From NCBI GenBank assembly GCA_022340215.1, contig JAJDOJ010000244.1:1-33134 (forward strand): a stretch of DNA of 33,134 nt. The letters run 5' to 3'. Positions 15,911-24,870 of the stretch are shown in pieces (position 1 is the first letter of the stretch; each line of letters starts with the position of its first letter). The notes below the pieces were generated by a model. That model saw only the letters and a list, made by a program, of their open reading frames with translations. It had not been told where the DNA came from and made no database searches. The position numbers were made by a program, and so were the translations under genes. This DNA comes from Gammaproteobacteria bacterium (GTDB taxonomy: Bacteria; Pseudomonadota; Gammaproteobacteria; JAJDOJ01).

Positions 15911-15993
15911 GTAGTTTTCTCCTTTCAGAACGACCGGATAACCCCCGGGCAGGCGTCATGCCGGGAACATTCGGTGAGACGAGGCGTGGCCAC

Positions 15994-16017
15994 TATAATC
16001 CGGGAAAGGGGGATTAT
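15994..16017 (+). promoter_or_regulatory. -10 box with overlapping inverted repeat before 47-aa ORF
   Basis: TATAAT at 15994-15999 is a consensus -10; the -35 is weak. It overlaps one arm of ATAATCC (15995-16001), whose partner GGATTAT lies at 16011-16017 with a 9-base spacer. A protein binding the repeat would cover the transcription start and could control the small ORF at 16032. Confidence 0.5.
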
Positions 16018-16031
16018 GCATTCGGGGGGAG

Positions 16032-16175
16032 ATGACGGATGGGCGATGGCGCGAACAAGGCCTCTGGCAAAAAAACGGACTCACCGCGGAGCGATTGCTG
16101 GGTTACGTCGTCCCCTTCCTGGTCGTACTGGTTGCCGTCGTCGTCGCGCTCGAGTCGGCCCACCCCGGCCCCTGA
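16032..16175 (+). CDS. 47-residue single-span membrane peptide
   Basis: ATG 16032 opens a frame of 47 codons ending TGA at 16173-16175. The product begins with a charged region (MTDGRWREQGLWQKNGLTAE) and has one strong membrane segment, LLGYVVPFLVVLVAVVVALE, ending SAHPGP. GGGGGGAG lies directly before the ATG, tighter than ideal. A consensus TATAAT box is about 33 bases upstream, and codon third positions are GC-rich as in neighbouring genes. It is divergent from hvfX and convergent with nth. Function unknown; it may belong with HvfX or be a small stress membrane protein. The short spacing of the ribosome site is the main doubt. Confidence 0.55.
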   Translation: MTDGRWREQGLWQKNGLTAERLLGYVVPFLVVLVAVVVALESAHPGP

Positions 16176-16210
16176 GGGGAAGGCGCCGGATGCCGGCTGG
16201 ACGCGTTCGG

Positions 16211-16852
16211 TCACCCTTGTTCGGGGGTCTTGTCCCGATATTCACAGAGATCACAAATCGGGCAGGTACCGCAACGGGGTTTGCGCGCGGTACAGGTATA
16301 GCGCCCGTGGAGGATGAGCCAGTGGTGGGCGTCCTTGCGAAATTCGGCCGGGACGAATCTCAACAGCCTTTGTTCGACCTGCAGGGGTGTCTTGCCCGTC
16401 GCGATCCGGGTGCGGTTGGCGACGCGAAAGATATGGGTGTCGACGGCGATCGTCGGTTCGCCGAAGGCGGTGTTGAGGACGACGCTGGCCGTCTTTCGCC
16501 CCACACCGGGCAGTGCCTCGAGTTCGGCGCGCTTTCGGGGCACCCTGCCGTGGTATTTCTCCACCAGGATCCCGCAGGTCTTGATGAGGTTGGCCGCCTT
16601 GGCGTTGTAGAGTCCAAGGGTTCGAATGTGATGACGCAGGCCTTCCTCACCCAGCGCCAGGATGGCCTCCGGCGTGTTGGCGACGGGAAACAGCCTTGCC
16701 GTGGCCTTGTTGACGCCGACGTCGGTCGCCTGCGCGGAAAGGATGACGGCGACGAGCAGCTCGAAGGAGGTCTCGTAGGCGAGTTCCGTCGTCGGGGACG
16801 GATTGGTTTCACGCAGGCGCTCGAATATCTCTCGGCGCTTTTCCCCGTTCAT
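16211..16852 (-). CDS. nth: Endonuclease III
   Basis: A 213-residue base-excision DNA glycosylase/AP lyase removing oxidised pyrimidines. The helix-hairpin-helix LPGVGRKTASVVLNTAFG carries the nucleophilic Lys120, and TIAVDTHIFRV carries the catalytic Asp138, the same numbers as in Escherichia coli. The [4Fe-4S] cluster ligands are Cys187, Cys194, Cys197 and Cys203, with one extra cysteine (Cys200) inside the last interval. It ends the rnf operon, 24 bases after rnfE, the arrangement (rnf...E-nth) common in Gammaproteobacteria. Confidence 0.97.
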   Translation of the reverse strand: MNGEKRREIFERLRETNPSPTTELAYETSFELLVAVILSAQATDVGVNKATARLFPVANTPEAILALGEEGLRHHIRTLGLYNAKAANLIKTCGILVEKYHGRVPRKRAELEALPGVGRKTASVVLNTAFGEPTIAVDTHIFRVANRTRIATGKTPLQVEQRLLRFVPAEFRKDAHHWLILHGRYTCTARKPRCGTCPICDLCEYRDKTPEQG

Positions 16853-16876
16853 GCGGACGCGATGATGCCCTGTGGA

Positions 16877-17566
16877 TCAGGTCGCGGCGTCGGCCGGTTG
16901 GATTGACGTTGCCACCCTGGGTTCGCGACGCTTCTGGCGGCCATCGATCACGTTCTTGAGCGCGATCAGCAGACCCAGGCCAATGAAGGCACCCGGTGGC
17001 AGGATCGCAAGCAGGAATCCCCGGTACTCGCTCCAGAAATGGATCGTCATCGCCTCTGCCGCGGGGCCGAACATCAGGTCGAAGTTCGAGAACAGGGTGC
17101 CGTGACCGATCAGTTCCCGCATGCCGCCCAGGACCACCAGGACGGCGGTGAATCCGATCCCCATGGTGAGGCCGTCCAGCGCCGAGGCGCCGACGCTGTT
17201 TTTGGATGCGAAGGCCTCGGCGCGGCCGATGATGGAACAGTTGGTGACGATGAGCGGGATGAAGATGCCCAGGATCAGATAGAGGTCGTAGAACCAGGCG
17301 CTCATGGCGAGTTCGATCGCCGTCACCGCGGAGGCGATGACCAGCACGAAGACCGGTATCCGGATCTCGGGTGTGATCCAGTGCCGGATGAGGGATACGG
17401 TGACATTCGAGGTCAGCAGCACGAGGGTGGTGGCCAGCCCGAGACCGAGTCCGTTGACGACGGAGCCGGTCACGGCGAGCAGAGGACAGAGGCCCAGCAG
17501 TTGCACCAGCGCGGCGTTGTTGCTCCACAACCCGTCTCGGGCGATGCGCCGATAGTCCTCGGTCAT
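16877..17566 (-). CDS. rnfE: RNF electron transport complex subunit E
   Basis: A 229-residue integral membrane subunit of the ion-translocating ferredoxin:NAD+ oxidoreductase (RNF; called Rsx when it reduces SoxR). Family features: [53 protein letters not shown] and [20 protein letters not shown] with the conserved Cys involved in the membrane [2Fe-2S] site formed with RnfA. RnfA itself, its structural partner, is not encoded in the window. It lies between rnfG and nth with short gaps. Confidence 0.95.
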   Translation of the reverse strand: MTEDYRRIARDGLWSNNAALVQLLGLCPLLAVTGSVVNGLGLGLATTLVLLTSNVTVSLIRHWITPEIRIPVFVLVIASAVTAIELAMSAWFYDLYLILGIFIPLIVTNCSIIGRAEAFASKNSVGASALDGLTMGIGFTAVLVVLGGMRELIGHGTLFSNFDLMFGPAAEAMTIHFWSEYRGFLLAILPPGAFIGLGLLIALKNVIDGRQKRREPRVATSIQPADAAT

Positions 17567-17600
17567 GGTTCCGGTCCTGGCCTGGTGAGGGCTTTGTGCC

Positions 17601-18266
17601 TCAGTCTTCGGCGTCCCGTTCGGCGGTTTTTGCCGGTGGTGGCGCCGAGAAAAGTTCTTCGCGATGCTCAGCGAAGTATATCAGGGTCCGCTTGACCGCA
17701 TTGACCACGGCACGGGGACTGATGGTGGCGCCGGTGAACTGATCGAAGTCGCCGCCGTCGCGCTTGACGGCCCAGCGCTGCAGCGGGGGATCCCCGATGG
17801 AGCGGTCCCTGAATCCCAGGATCCAGTCCGTATGGCGGGTTTCGATCAGGTCGCCGAGTCCCGGGGTCTCGCGGTGAGACACGACGCGTACGCCCTGCAA
17901 CGATCCGTTTTCGCGAATCCCGACGAGCAGCTTGATGGGGCCGTTGTAGCCGTCGGGCGCCGTCGTGGTAATGACCACACCGGTGGGGTTGCCGTCGAGC
18001 CAGGCGACATAGGCGATTGCCGGTGCCTCGGGCGTTGCGCCCAGGGACTCGTCCAGGAGTTCGACCGGTTCGGCGGCGACGTCGTTGTCGTAGGTCGACG
18101 TCGGAAGGATCTCGTTCAGGTTCCGCAGCAGCACGGTGCGTTCGTTCGCCGCGATGCGTTCGTGGGTCAACTTGAAGACGACGGCGACCAGTGCCGTGCC
18201 GACGATGGCGAACCCGGCCAGGATCAACGCCGAGCGCAGGCTGGCCTGTCGCTTCACTCCCCCCAC
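17601..18266 (-). CDS. rnfG: RNF electron transport complex subunit G
   Basis: A 221-residue subunit with one N-terminal membrane segment ([19 protein letters not shown]) and a periplasmic FMN-binding domain. The flavin is attached covalently to the Thr in [12 protein letters not shown] (Thr181). Also typical are [30 protein letters not shown] and DQFTGA. The start given is GTG 18266; another GTG at 18257 follows a GGGGGGA stretch and cannot be excluded. It sits 16 bases after rnfD. Confidence 0.94.
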   Translation of the reverse strand: MGGVKRQASLRSALILAGFAIVGTALVAVVFKLTHERIAANERTVLLRNLNEILPTSTYDNDVAAEPVELLDESLGATPEAPAIAYVAWLDGNPTGVVITTTAPDGYNGPIKLLVGIRENGSLQGVRVVSHRETPGLGDLIETRHTDWILGFRDRSIGDPPLQRWAVKRDGGDFDQFTGATISPRAVVNAVKRTLIYFAEHREELFSAPPPAKTAERDAED

Positions 18267-18282
18267 GGAACACCCCTCTCCT

Positions 18283-19323
18283 TCATTCGCCCGCCGGGTC
18301 GTGACCGTAGGTCCGGGGGCGGGTGTACTGGTCGATCATGGGCGCGGCGGCGTTCATCAGCAGCACGGCGAAGGCCACGGCATCCGGGTAACCGCCCCAG
18401 GTGCGAATGACGTAGATCAACACGCCGATACCGGCGCCGTAGATCAGGCGACCGAGGGGGGTGCCGCTGGCGGACACCGGATCCGTGGCGATGAAGAATG
18501 CGCCGAGCATCACCCCGCCGCTGAAGACGTGGAAGGCCGGAAACGGGTGGATGTCTGGGTCGGCCAGATAGAAAAAGGTCGAGATGAGGATCAGCCCACC
18601 GAGCACGCCGGCCGGGATGCGCCAGTCGACCACCTTGCGAAAGACCAGCCAGAGTCCGCCGATGAGGTACCAGTTGCCGATCCACTCCCAGCCACGCCCG
18701 CCGAAGTCACCCCAGATCGGGCTCTGGCGGATCTCTTCCAGCGTCTCGTAGAGTCCCAGATGGGTCCGCATCGTGTCGAGCGGCGTGGCTTGGGTCACCG
18801 AATCCCAGGTCAGGGCGTTCGGCAGCTCGCCGGTCAGGATGATTCCGAGGGTTTCGAGTGGTCCGAAATGCACCTCCGCGAGCATGCCGGGTGGTGGCCA
18901 CTGCGTGAGTTCGGCGGGAAACGAGATAATGAGCACCACGTAACCCGTCATTGCCGGGTTGAACGGGTTGTGGCCGAGGCCGCCGTAGAGCTGTTTCGCC
19001 ACGACGATGGCGAAACCGGTCCCAAGCGCGGTGAGCCACCAGGGTATGAGAGGCGGCAGAGCGAGCGCCAGCAGCCAGCCTGTGAGGATCGCGCTGCAGT
19101 CCGTCAGGGCAGGTTGCACGGGCCGATTGCGCAGACGCAGGACCGCGGCCTCTGAGGCCAGCGCCACGGTGACCGCGATGACGATGTTGAACAGCACTCC
19201 CCATCCGAAATACCAGGCCATCGCCGCCGTACCGGGCACCAGGGCGTAGGCGACCTGTCGCATGACGCTTGGCACGTTTGCATGCGAGATGACGTGCGGC
19301 GAGGTTTCGGTCGGGAATTTCAT
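18283..19323 (-). CDS. rnfD: RNF electron transport complex subunit D
   Basis: A 346-residue membrane subunit with a covalent FMN. The flavin motif is DSVTQATPLD (Thr180). Typical features include SPHVISHANVPSVMRQVAYA at the N-terminus, ALTDCSAILTGWLLALALPP, AKQLYGGLGHNPFNPAMTGY and the C-terminal GGVMLGAFFIATDPVSASGT. Ion translocation by the complex is linked to RnfD. It follows rnfC by 82 bases. Confidence 0.96.
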   Translation of the reverse strand: MKFPTETSPHVISHANVPSVMRQVAYALVPGTAAMAWYFGWGVLFNIVIAVTVALASEAAVLRLRNRPVQPALTDCSAILTGWLLALALPPLIPWWLTALGTGFAIVVAKQLYGGLGHNPFNPAMTGYVVLIISFPAELTQWPPPGMLAEVHFGPLETLGIILTGELPNALTWDSVTQATPLDTMRTHLGLYETLEEIRQSPIWGDFGGRGWEWIGNWYLIGGLWLVFRKVVDWRIPAGVLGGLILISTFFYLADPDIHPFPAFHVFSGGVMLGAFFIATDPVSASGTPLGRLIYGAGIGVLIYVIRTWGGYPDAVAFAVLLMNAAAPMIDQYTRPRTYGHDPAGE

Positions 19324-19405
19324 GATTCAGTGTCGAACGGAAAGGTTGGGCATCGAAGGGGCCGGTTGTGCGGCGCGCAAAGGTTCGAGGGGGCGATCCT
19401 GCGCC

Positions 19406-21034
19406 TCACTGCTCCCTGGCATGGATCTGGTCGGTGTTCTCCACTTCGCCGCTTTGCTGCTCGACCACGTCGGGTCGCGCGGATTCGTCGGCGGAACGTT
19501 GCTCGCGCCGGGCTCTAGAACGTTCCACGGCGGCATCGATCGCCGCTTTCTTGTCTGGTGCAGATGCCTTCGAGGCCACCTTGGCCCGCTTACGTGCCTG
19601 CCGCTCGGCTCGCTCGAGTTTCTCCCGTTCCAACCGCTCCTGGCGAAACTCGAAGCGGCGTCTGGCCAGGTCTGAGGCCTTGCGCTCGCGCTCGCGCTCG
19701 CCGATCTCGCTCTTGGCGAAGCGGTAGTAGTGTACCAGTGGCAGACGGCTCGGACATACGTACGCACAACATCCGCATTCGATGCAGTCAAACAGGTTGA
19801 ATTCCTGTACCCGATCGAATTCCCTGTTCTTCGCGTGACGATAGAGCTCCTGGGGCAGCAGGGCCGCTGGGCACACGCGAGCGCATTCACCGCAACGGAT
19901 ACACGGCATCATGGGCTGAGGTTGATCGATCTCGCTGGCCGAGGCGACCAGCAGGCAGTTGGTCGCCTTCACGACCGGAACGATATCGTCCTGCAGCGCG
20001 ATACCCATCATCGGGCCACCCATGATCAGCCGCTGCGCTGATGGGGTATATCCACCGGCGGTCGCGATCACCTCGGCGACGGGGGTCCCGAGCAGCACTT
20101 CCAGGTTGCATGGCGCCTCGACGCCGCGACCCGTGACAGTCACGATTCGTTCGAGCAGGGGCTCGCCATGGCGCACCGCGCGGTAGACCGCGTAGGCCGT
20201 GCCGACGTTCTGACAGACCAACCCGACATCGTGCGGGAGACCGTGGGCCGGAACCTCCCTGCCGGTGAGTACCCGGATAAGCTGCTTCTCGCTTCCGGAA
20301 GGATAGATCGTTGGAACCACGGCCACGCGGATGCCGTCGGCCTGCTCCCCACCAAGGGCCTCCCAGAGGGCGTCCCGGGCGGCGGGCATATCGCTCTCGA
20401 TGGCGAGAATGCACTCCGGGTTTCCCATCGCGTGCCGCAATATCCGAGCACTCTCGATCAGATCGCCCGCGCGTTCCCGGATCAGCGTGTCGTCGCAGGT
20501 GATATAGGGCTCGCACTCGACGCCGTTGATGATCAGGGTGTCGATGGTATGGTGCGGAAGCGGATTCAGCTTGACCGAGGTGGGAAAGGCCGCACCGCCC
20601 AGGCCAACGATGCCACATTCGCGCACCCGGCTGCGCAGCGAGGCGGGGGACAGGGCGGTGTAGTCGTCGATAGCCGGCAGGCGCGAATCTCCCCAGTCGT
20701 CTCTGCCGTCGGTGTCGATGACGATGCACTCGGCGTTCATGCCGGAGGGGTGGGGGACCGGGCGCTGGCCAACCTCAACGACGGTTCCCGATGAGGAAGC
20801 ATGCACCCGGGCGCTGATGTAGCCGTTGGCGCGTGCCAGGAGTTGACCCTTGTTCACACGGTCACCGACCTTGACGAGCACTTCGGCGGGGTCCCCGATG
20901 TGCTGATGTGTGGGCAGGGTCAGGGTGTCAGGTGGAGGAACGCGCCGAAGCGGCGTGCCGGTGGAGATCTTCTTGTGCGGATTGAGTTTCAGCCCACCGT
21001 GGAAGTGCCAGAGTTTGTGGTTGTTTTCCTCCAT
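19406..21034 (-). CDS. rnfC: RNF electron transport complex subunit C
   Basis: A 542-residue peripheral subunit that binds FMN/NADH and carries two [4Fe-4S] clusters: CIRCGECARVCP (Cys378, 381, 384, 388) and CIECGCCAYVCP (Cys417, 420, 423, 427). The N-terminal HFHGGLKLNPHKKIS and GLGGAAFPTSVKL are typical, as is NGVECEPYITCDD. The tail from about 445 is a highly charged Arg/Glu/Lys segment, much shorter than the repeat-rich extension of the Escherichia coli protein. It is the first rnf gene here; upstream lies tlpA, with no rnfA or rnfB. Confidence 0.96.
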   Translation of the reverse strand: MEENNHKLWHFHGGLKLNPHKKISTGTPLRRVPPPDTLTLPTHQHIGDPAEVLVKVGDRVNKGQLLARANGYISARVHASSSGTVVEVGQRPVPHPSGMNAECIVIDTDGRDDWGDSRLPAIDDYTALSPASLRSRVRECGIVGLGGAAFPTSVKLNPLPHHTIDTLIINGVECEPYITCDDTLIRERAGDLIESARILRHAMGNPECILAIESDMPAARDALWEALGGEQADGIRVAVVPTIYPSGSEKQLIRVLTGREVPAHGLPHDVGLVCQNVGTAYAVYRAVRHGEPLLERIVTVTGRGVEAPCNLEVLLGTPVAEVIATAGGYTPSAQRLIMGGPMMGIALQDDIVPVVKATNCLLVASASEIDQPQPMMPCIRCGECARVCPAALLPQELYRHAKNREFDRVQEFNLFDCIECGCCAYVCPSRLPLVHYYRFAKSEIGERERERKASDLARRRFEFRQERLEREKLERAERQARKRAKVASKASAPDKKAAIDAAVERSRARREQRSADESARPDVVEQQSGEVENTDQIHAREQ

Positions 21035-21040
21035 CGATCA

Positions 21041-21086
21041 GCATTGTAGCAGCAATGCGAGCCCCGGCCGGTGAGGGATCGGGGCT
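21041..21086. promoter_or_regulatory. Two inverted repeats in the tlpA-rnfC gap
   Basis: GCATTG (21041-21046) and CAATGC (21053-21058) form a repeat ending seven bases before the rnfC ATG. AGCCCCG (21060-21066) pairs with CGGGGCT (21080-21086) around a 13-base loop and may end the tlpA transcript, though without a T-run. Together they fill the 66-base gap, so rnfC may have its own signal or be attenuated. Confidence 0.4.
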
Positions 21087-21100
21087 TCGCTTACAACCGG

Positions 21101-21673
21101 TTACAGCAACTTCTCGACCTCCGCGTCCAGGGTTTCGCCAGACAGCTCTCCGGGCCGGACGAACTCGACCTTTCCGTCGCGTCCGACCAGGACGCTGTAC
21201 GGCAGTGCGCCGTAGCGGTTTCCGTATTCGCGGGAGATCCCGATTACGTCCCGCTCCCCGAGCAACTGTGGATAGTCGACCCCGGCCTCCGTCAGGAATT
21301 CGATGACCGAGTCGCGATTGTCGATCGCCACTCCGACGATCTCGAAGCCGCGGCCCGCGTAGTGATCGCGGACCTGCTGGAATTCAGGGATCTCGCGCCG
21401 GCACGGCGGGCACCAGGTCGCCCAGAAGTTGATCAGCACGACGTTTCCGTCCCAGTGACTGATGCTGACGGGTTTGCCATCGAGGTCGGGGAGTGTGAAA
21501 GCCGGGCGGGTGTGTCCGATCAGTTCGTTGGCCGAGACGGTGAGCCGGTTGACCTGGGCCGGCTGAATCGGCTCTGTACGGTCGCCAAGACGCTTCTGGA
21601 TCGCGAACCCGGTAAACGCTGCGACGATGCCGGCCAGGACGTACGCAGCGGTCAGTCGAAGGGAGGAATTCAT
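21101..21673 (-). CDS. TlpA/ResA-like membrane-anchored thiol-disulfide oxidoreductase
   Basis: A 190-residue thioredoxin-fold protein anchored by one N-terminal segment (LTAAYVLAGIVAAFTGFAI) with its catalytic domain in the periplasm. The active site is NFWATWCPPCRREIPEFQ (CPPC), followed by GFEIVGVAIDNRDSV and the cis-Pro loop GALPYSVLVGRDG. It reduces periplasmic disulfides, for example in cytochrome c maturation. Its ATG overlaps the dsbD stop by four bases, so DsbD is the likely electron donor. Confidence 0.9.
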   Translation of the reverse strand: MNSSLRLTAAYVLAGIVAAFTGFAIQKRLGDRTEPIQPAQVNRLTVSANELIGHTRPAFTLPDLDGKPVSISHWDGNVVLINFWATWCPPCRREIPEFQQVRDHYAGRGFEIVGVAIDNRDSVIEFLTEAGVDYPQLLGERDVIGISREYGNRYGALPYSVLVGRDGKVEFVRPGELSGETLDAEVEKLL

Positions 21674-24051
21674 GACGATCGCTCCGGTCCGTTCAAGGCG
21701 TCTTCTACATGAGTGGCGAAGTTGTCCGCGGACATGAAGCCCACGACGCGGTAGCTGCGCACCTCGCTGCCGTCAGGTCCGAAGAACAGGATGGCGGGTG
21801 GCCCGAACAGGCCGAAGTGCTTCAGCAGCGCCTTGTCTTCGGCGCGGTTCGCGGTCACGTCCGCCTGCACGAGAATCGTGTCCGACAGCGCCGCCTGGAC
21901 GGCGGCATCACTGAAGGTGAAGGCTTCCATCTCCTTGCAACTGACGCACCAGTCGGCGTAGAAGTCGAGCATCACGGACTTGCCTTCGTCCTTCGCTCGC
22001 GCCAGTACGGCATCGAGATCCGCGACCGTCTCGATGCGCTCGAAATCCAGTTCGTGACCGGCCGTCTCGACCCCCGCCGGGCCGGACGCCATGACACCGC
22101 GCAGGGGCTGCAGCAGGCTCGACCCACCGGAAACGGCACCGACCATGAGGGTCGCGCCATAGATGAGCATGACCAGCCCCATGCCCTTCCACAGTCGGTG
22201 CCAGCCGGAGGCACCCTCCCTGACGGTTTCCAGGGCGCCCATGTAGATGGCCGATATGATCAACAGCGCGGCCGACAGCAGCATGATGACCTGAATCGGC
22301 AGGAAGCGCTCCAGCAGCCAGATGGCCACGCCCAGCAGCAGGACACCGAAGACCGCCTTGGTCGTGTCCATCCACGGGCCGGCCTTTGGCAGCAGCTTGC
22401 CGGCGGACGTGCCGATGAGCAGCAGTGGGGCACCCATGCCCATGCTGAGGGCGAACAGCGCCAGGCCGCCCATCACGGCATCACCGGTGTCTGCGATGTA
22501 GATCAAGGCCCCGATCAGGGGCGCGGTCACGCAGGGACCGACGATCAGGGCGGAGAGAAACCCCATGATCGCAACGCCCACCAGGGTACCGCTTTGCTGG
22601 CTGTTGCTGATGCTGGTCAGGCGGCTCTGGATGCCGCTCGGCATCTGCAGCTCGTAAAAGCCGAACATGGACAGGGAAAGCAGGACGAAGATCGCTGCGA
22701 AGATGCTCAACACCCAGGGGTTTTGGAACCACGCCTGGACATTCTCTCCGGACAGACCGACCAGCACGCCGGCGATCGTATAGGTGAGGGCCATGGCCAG
22801 GACGTAGACCAGTGAAAGGATGAAGGCCTTGCGGGCCGTGATCTCGGTGCCCTGTCCGACGATGATCCCGGAGAGAATCGGGATCATCGGGAAGACGCAG
22901 GGCGTGAAGGTGAGCAGCAGCCCGAAACCGAAGAAGGTCAGCATCGTCAGCCAGGCGCCGCCCGACATCAGGGTCCCCGCGATACGGTCCTGTTCGGACT
23001 GGAACTTCTCCGATGCCGTACCGCCGGAAGAGGGCGAGGCGGTGGCCTGCGCCACGGCGGCCGGAGCGGTCTTCGCACCGGTGGTCGTGGCGGTTACCGT
23101 GGCCTTCGCGCCAGAGGTTGGGGTCAGCTCCGCGACCCGGCTGATCGGCGGGTAACAGATACCGTCCTTCGCGCATCCCTGGTATTCGGCTTCCAGCTCG
23201 AAGCCATCCGCGGCCCCTGCAGTGAGCGTGTACGGAATCTCGACGACGACGTCCCCGGTGAGGATCTCCACGTCGCCGAAGAACTCGTCGTGCAAGATCT
23301 CGCCGTTCGGTAGGGTCGCGGCGCCGAGCGACACGGTATCGGCCGGATCCGCGGCGAAGCGGAACTTGTCGCGGTACAGGTAATACCCGTCGGCGATCTC
23401 CCAACGTGCGATCGCCCGGTTTCCGTCACCGGTCGTCGCCGTGAAACGGAACGCCTCGTCGGGGGGCAGAAACTCCTCGTCTCCGGCGCTCGCGCCGCCA
23501 AGCGTCGAGGTCAGCGCCCGGAGTGGATTGACCGTCTCGGCGGACCCGGACTCCGCAGCCGGCGAGGGATCCTGGGTCGGCGCGGCGCCTGCCGACACGC
23601 TCGCGACTTCACCGCCGGGTGGGGGCAGCGTGAGCGTGGCCACCTGATCCAGCGGCGGATAACACACGCCGATGTCGGCGCAGCCCTGCGAGCGGGTCTG
23701 CAGGGTAAAGGTTTCCGGCGCCCCGGCCTCCCGGACGATCGGGAGAATCGCACTCAGTTCGTGTCGGTAGGTCTCCACGTCGCCGAAGAACTCGTCGTGC
23801 TTGACCTTGCCCGGCGGGATTTCGAGCTCTCCGAACGCGTAGCCGGATACGGGAATGCGGAACTCGAGTTTGTCGCGGTACATGTAGTAACCATCCGCGA
23901 TTTTCCATGTCGCTACGATGGTGTCGGCATCTCTGAGGCTCGCCGACATGCTGAACGCCTCTTCAGGCGGCAGCAGCTCGTCACCGACGTCTTGGGCAGG
24001 TGCCGTCGGGGTAAGCGTCAGCAGGCAAAATATCAAAAGAAATCTGGTCAT
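21670..24051 (-). CDS. dsbD: Thiol:disulfide interchange protein DsbD with tandem alpha domains
   Basis: A 793-residue protein that carries reducing power from cytoplasmic thioredoxin to the periplasm. Order of parts: signal peptide (MTRFLLIFCLLTLTPTAPAQ); a first DsbD-alpha domain ending GCADIGVCYPP (Cys124, Cys130); a second alpha domain ending GCAKDGICYPP (Cys293, Cys299); a membrane core with TPCVFPMIPIL (Cys385) and VGPCVTAP (Cys507); and a C-terminal thioredoxin domain with DFYADWCVSCKEME (Cys702, Cys705). The two alpha domains repeat the pattern LPPxEAF...IADGYYxYRDK...HDEFFGDVE and are an internal duplication; most DsbD have one. ATG 24051 begins the signal peptide; a longer frame to 24162 overlaps cutA. 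Coupled to tlpA by ATGA. Confidence 0.93.
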   Translation of the reverse strand: MTRFLLIFCLLTLTPTAPAQDVGDELLPPEEAFSMSASLRDADTIVATWKIADGYYMYRDKLEFRIPVSGYAFGELEIPPGKVKHDEFFGDVETYRHELSAILPIVREAGAPETFTLQTRSQGCADIGVCYPPLDQVATLTLPPPGGEVASVSAGAAPTQDPSPAAESGSAETVNPLRALTSTLGGASAGDEEFLPPDEAFRFTATTGDGNRAIARWEIADGYYLYRDKFRFAADPADTVSLGAATLPNGEILHDEFFGDVEILTGDVVVEIPYTLTAGAADGFELEAEYQGCAKDGICYPPISRVAELTPTSGAKATVTATTTGAKTAPAAVAQATASPSSGGTASEKFQSEQDRIAGTLMSGGAWLTMLTFFGFGLLLTFTPCVFPMIPILSGIIVGQGTEITARKAFILSLVYVLAMALTYTIAGVLVGLSGENVQAWFQNPWVLSIFAAIFVLLSLSMFGFYELQMPSGIQSRLTSISNSQQSGTLVGVAIMGFLSALIVGPCVTAPLIGALIYIADTGDAVMGGLALFALSMGMGAPLLLIGTSAGKLLPKAGPWMDTTKAVFGVLLLGVAIWLLERFLPIQVIMLLSAALLIISAIYMGALETVREGASGWHRLWKGMGLVMLIYGATLMVGAVSGGSSLLQPLRGVMASGPAGVETAGHELDFERIETVADLDAVLARAKDEGKSVMLDFYADWCVSCKEMEAFTFSDAAVQAALSDTILVQADVTANRAEDKALLKHFGLFGPPAILFFGPDGSEVRSYRVVGFMSADNFATHVEDALNGPERSS

Positions 24052-24070
24052 AGGTCGGACACGCTCCCGT

Positions 24071-24397
24071 TCAGTTCGACTGGCGTGCATATGCCTCGAC
24101 CCAGGCAAGGTAGCCCGGCAGGCCCCCGGTGATTGGGAGCGCGACGATCTCGGGAAGTTCATAGGGGTGGCAGGCCAGTATCTTGCGTTCCAGCTCGGGA
24201 TAGCGGTGCTGCATCGTTTTGCAGATCATCAGGTGTTCCTGATCCTCATGGAGCTCTTCCTCCCAGACATAGATCGAACTTGCCTGGGGTAGGATGTGCA
24301 CACAGGCCGCGAGTCGGGACTCGACGAGTCCTTTCGCCGCTTCGCGGGCGGATTCCCGCTGTGGCCAGCTTGAGAAAACGAGAAGATGCCGATCCAT
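24071..24397 (-). CDS. cutA: Divalent-cation tolerance protein CutA
   Basis: A 108-residue trimeric signal-like protein of the CutA1 family. Seen: LVFSSWPQRESAREAAKGLV, ESRLAACVHILPQASSIYVW, LHEDQEHLMICKT and YELPEIVALPITGGLPGYLA. Its exact role (copper or divalent cation tolerance, signalling) is unsettled in the family. A TATAAT box 28 bases upstream suggests it heads the cutA-dsbD-tlpA operon, a common gene pair (cutA with dsbD/dipZ). Confidence 0.94.
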   Translation of the reverse strand: MDRHLLVFSSWPQRESAREAAKGLVESRLAACVHILPQASSIYVWEEELHEDQEHLMICKTMQHRYPELERKILACHPYELPEIVALPITGGLPGYLAWVEAYARQSN

Positions 24398-24424
24398 GCC
24401 TCAGGTCCCGAAGGCAAATGCTCT

Positions 24425-24430
24425 ATTATA
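24425..24430 (-). promoter_or_regulatory. -10 box for cutA-dsbD-tlpA
   Basis: On the minus strand TATAAT lies about 28 bases before the cutA ATG; the -35 region is weak. GATCGC and GCGATC (24494-24509, 4-base loop) form a strong hairpin a little further upstream that may separate this operon from the 68-aa gene. No gene is seen in 24431-24570. Confidence 0.5.
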
Positions 24431-24570
24431 ATGCGGGAGGGGTAAGAAAGACGATATAACCGCTGACGGCGCACGACCCGTCGTTCACGCGGCGATCGCT
24501 CGGGCGATCCGGTAGCAGCACCGGAGGCGGATGCTGTCTCCGGCGGTCCGGGTTTCTACATTGGCCGGGG

Positions 24571-24777
24571 TTACTTGTGCCAGCCCTTGTCGAGTCCGAA
24601 CTCGAACTCGCAGATCTCGAATCCCTCCGGAAACGCCTTTTCCAGGCGCTTCGTAAAGGCCTCGTAAACCTCCTTCTTGTGCTGCTGCACGTCGTAGTCA
24701 CGTGAGGTGACGTCGACATCCCCCAGGTCGACCTCCATCTTAATCTCCATCTCCGGGGCGATCTGAACGCGAATCAT
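24571..24777 (-). CDS. Small conserved acidic protein of unknown function
   Basis: A 68-residue soluble protein. It begins MIRVQIAPEMEIKMEVDLGD, has alternating acidic and hydrophobic residues and ends GFEICEFEFGLDKGWHK. The start is well supported by AGGAG ahead of ATG 24777. No membrane segment or known motif was identified. It lies between hppA and cutA on the same strand, 93 bases after hppA. I do not recognise a family. Confidence 0.68.
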   Translation of the reverse strand: MIRVQIAPEMEIKMEVDLGDVDVTSRDYDVQQHKKEVYEAFTKRLEKAFPEGFEICEFEFGLDKGWHK

Positions 24778-24870
24778 GGTTTTCTCCTGACTGTGGTCGG
24801 GACTGCCTTGGTCCCTCTGTATGACCCATTATATCCGTATCCCCCGCCGGCAAGGCGGGGTCCGTCCGCG

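Noticed and set aside
15410-16906. Plus-strand open frame of 498 codons over hvfX and nth.
   Set aside because: It is antisense to two recognised genes and has the Arg/Gly/Pro-rich composition of a shadow frame.
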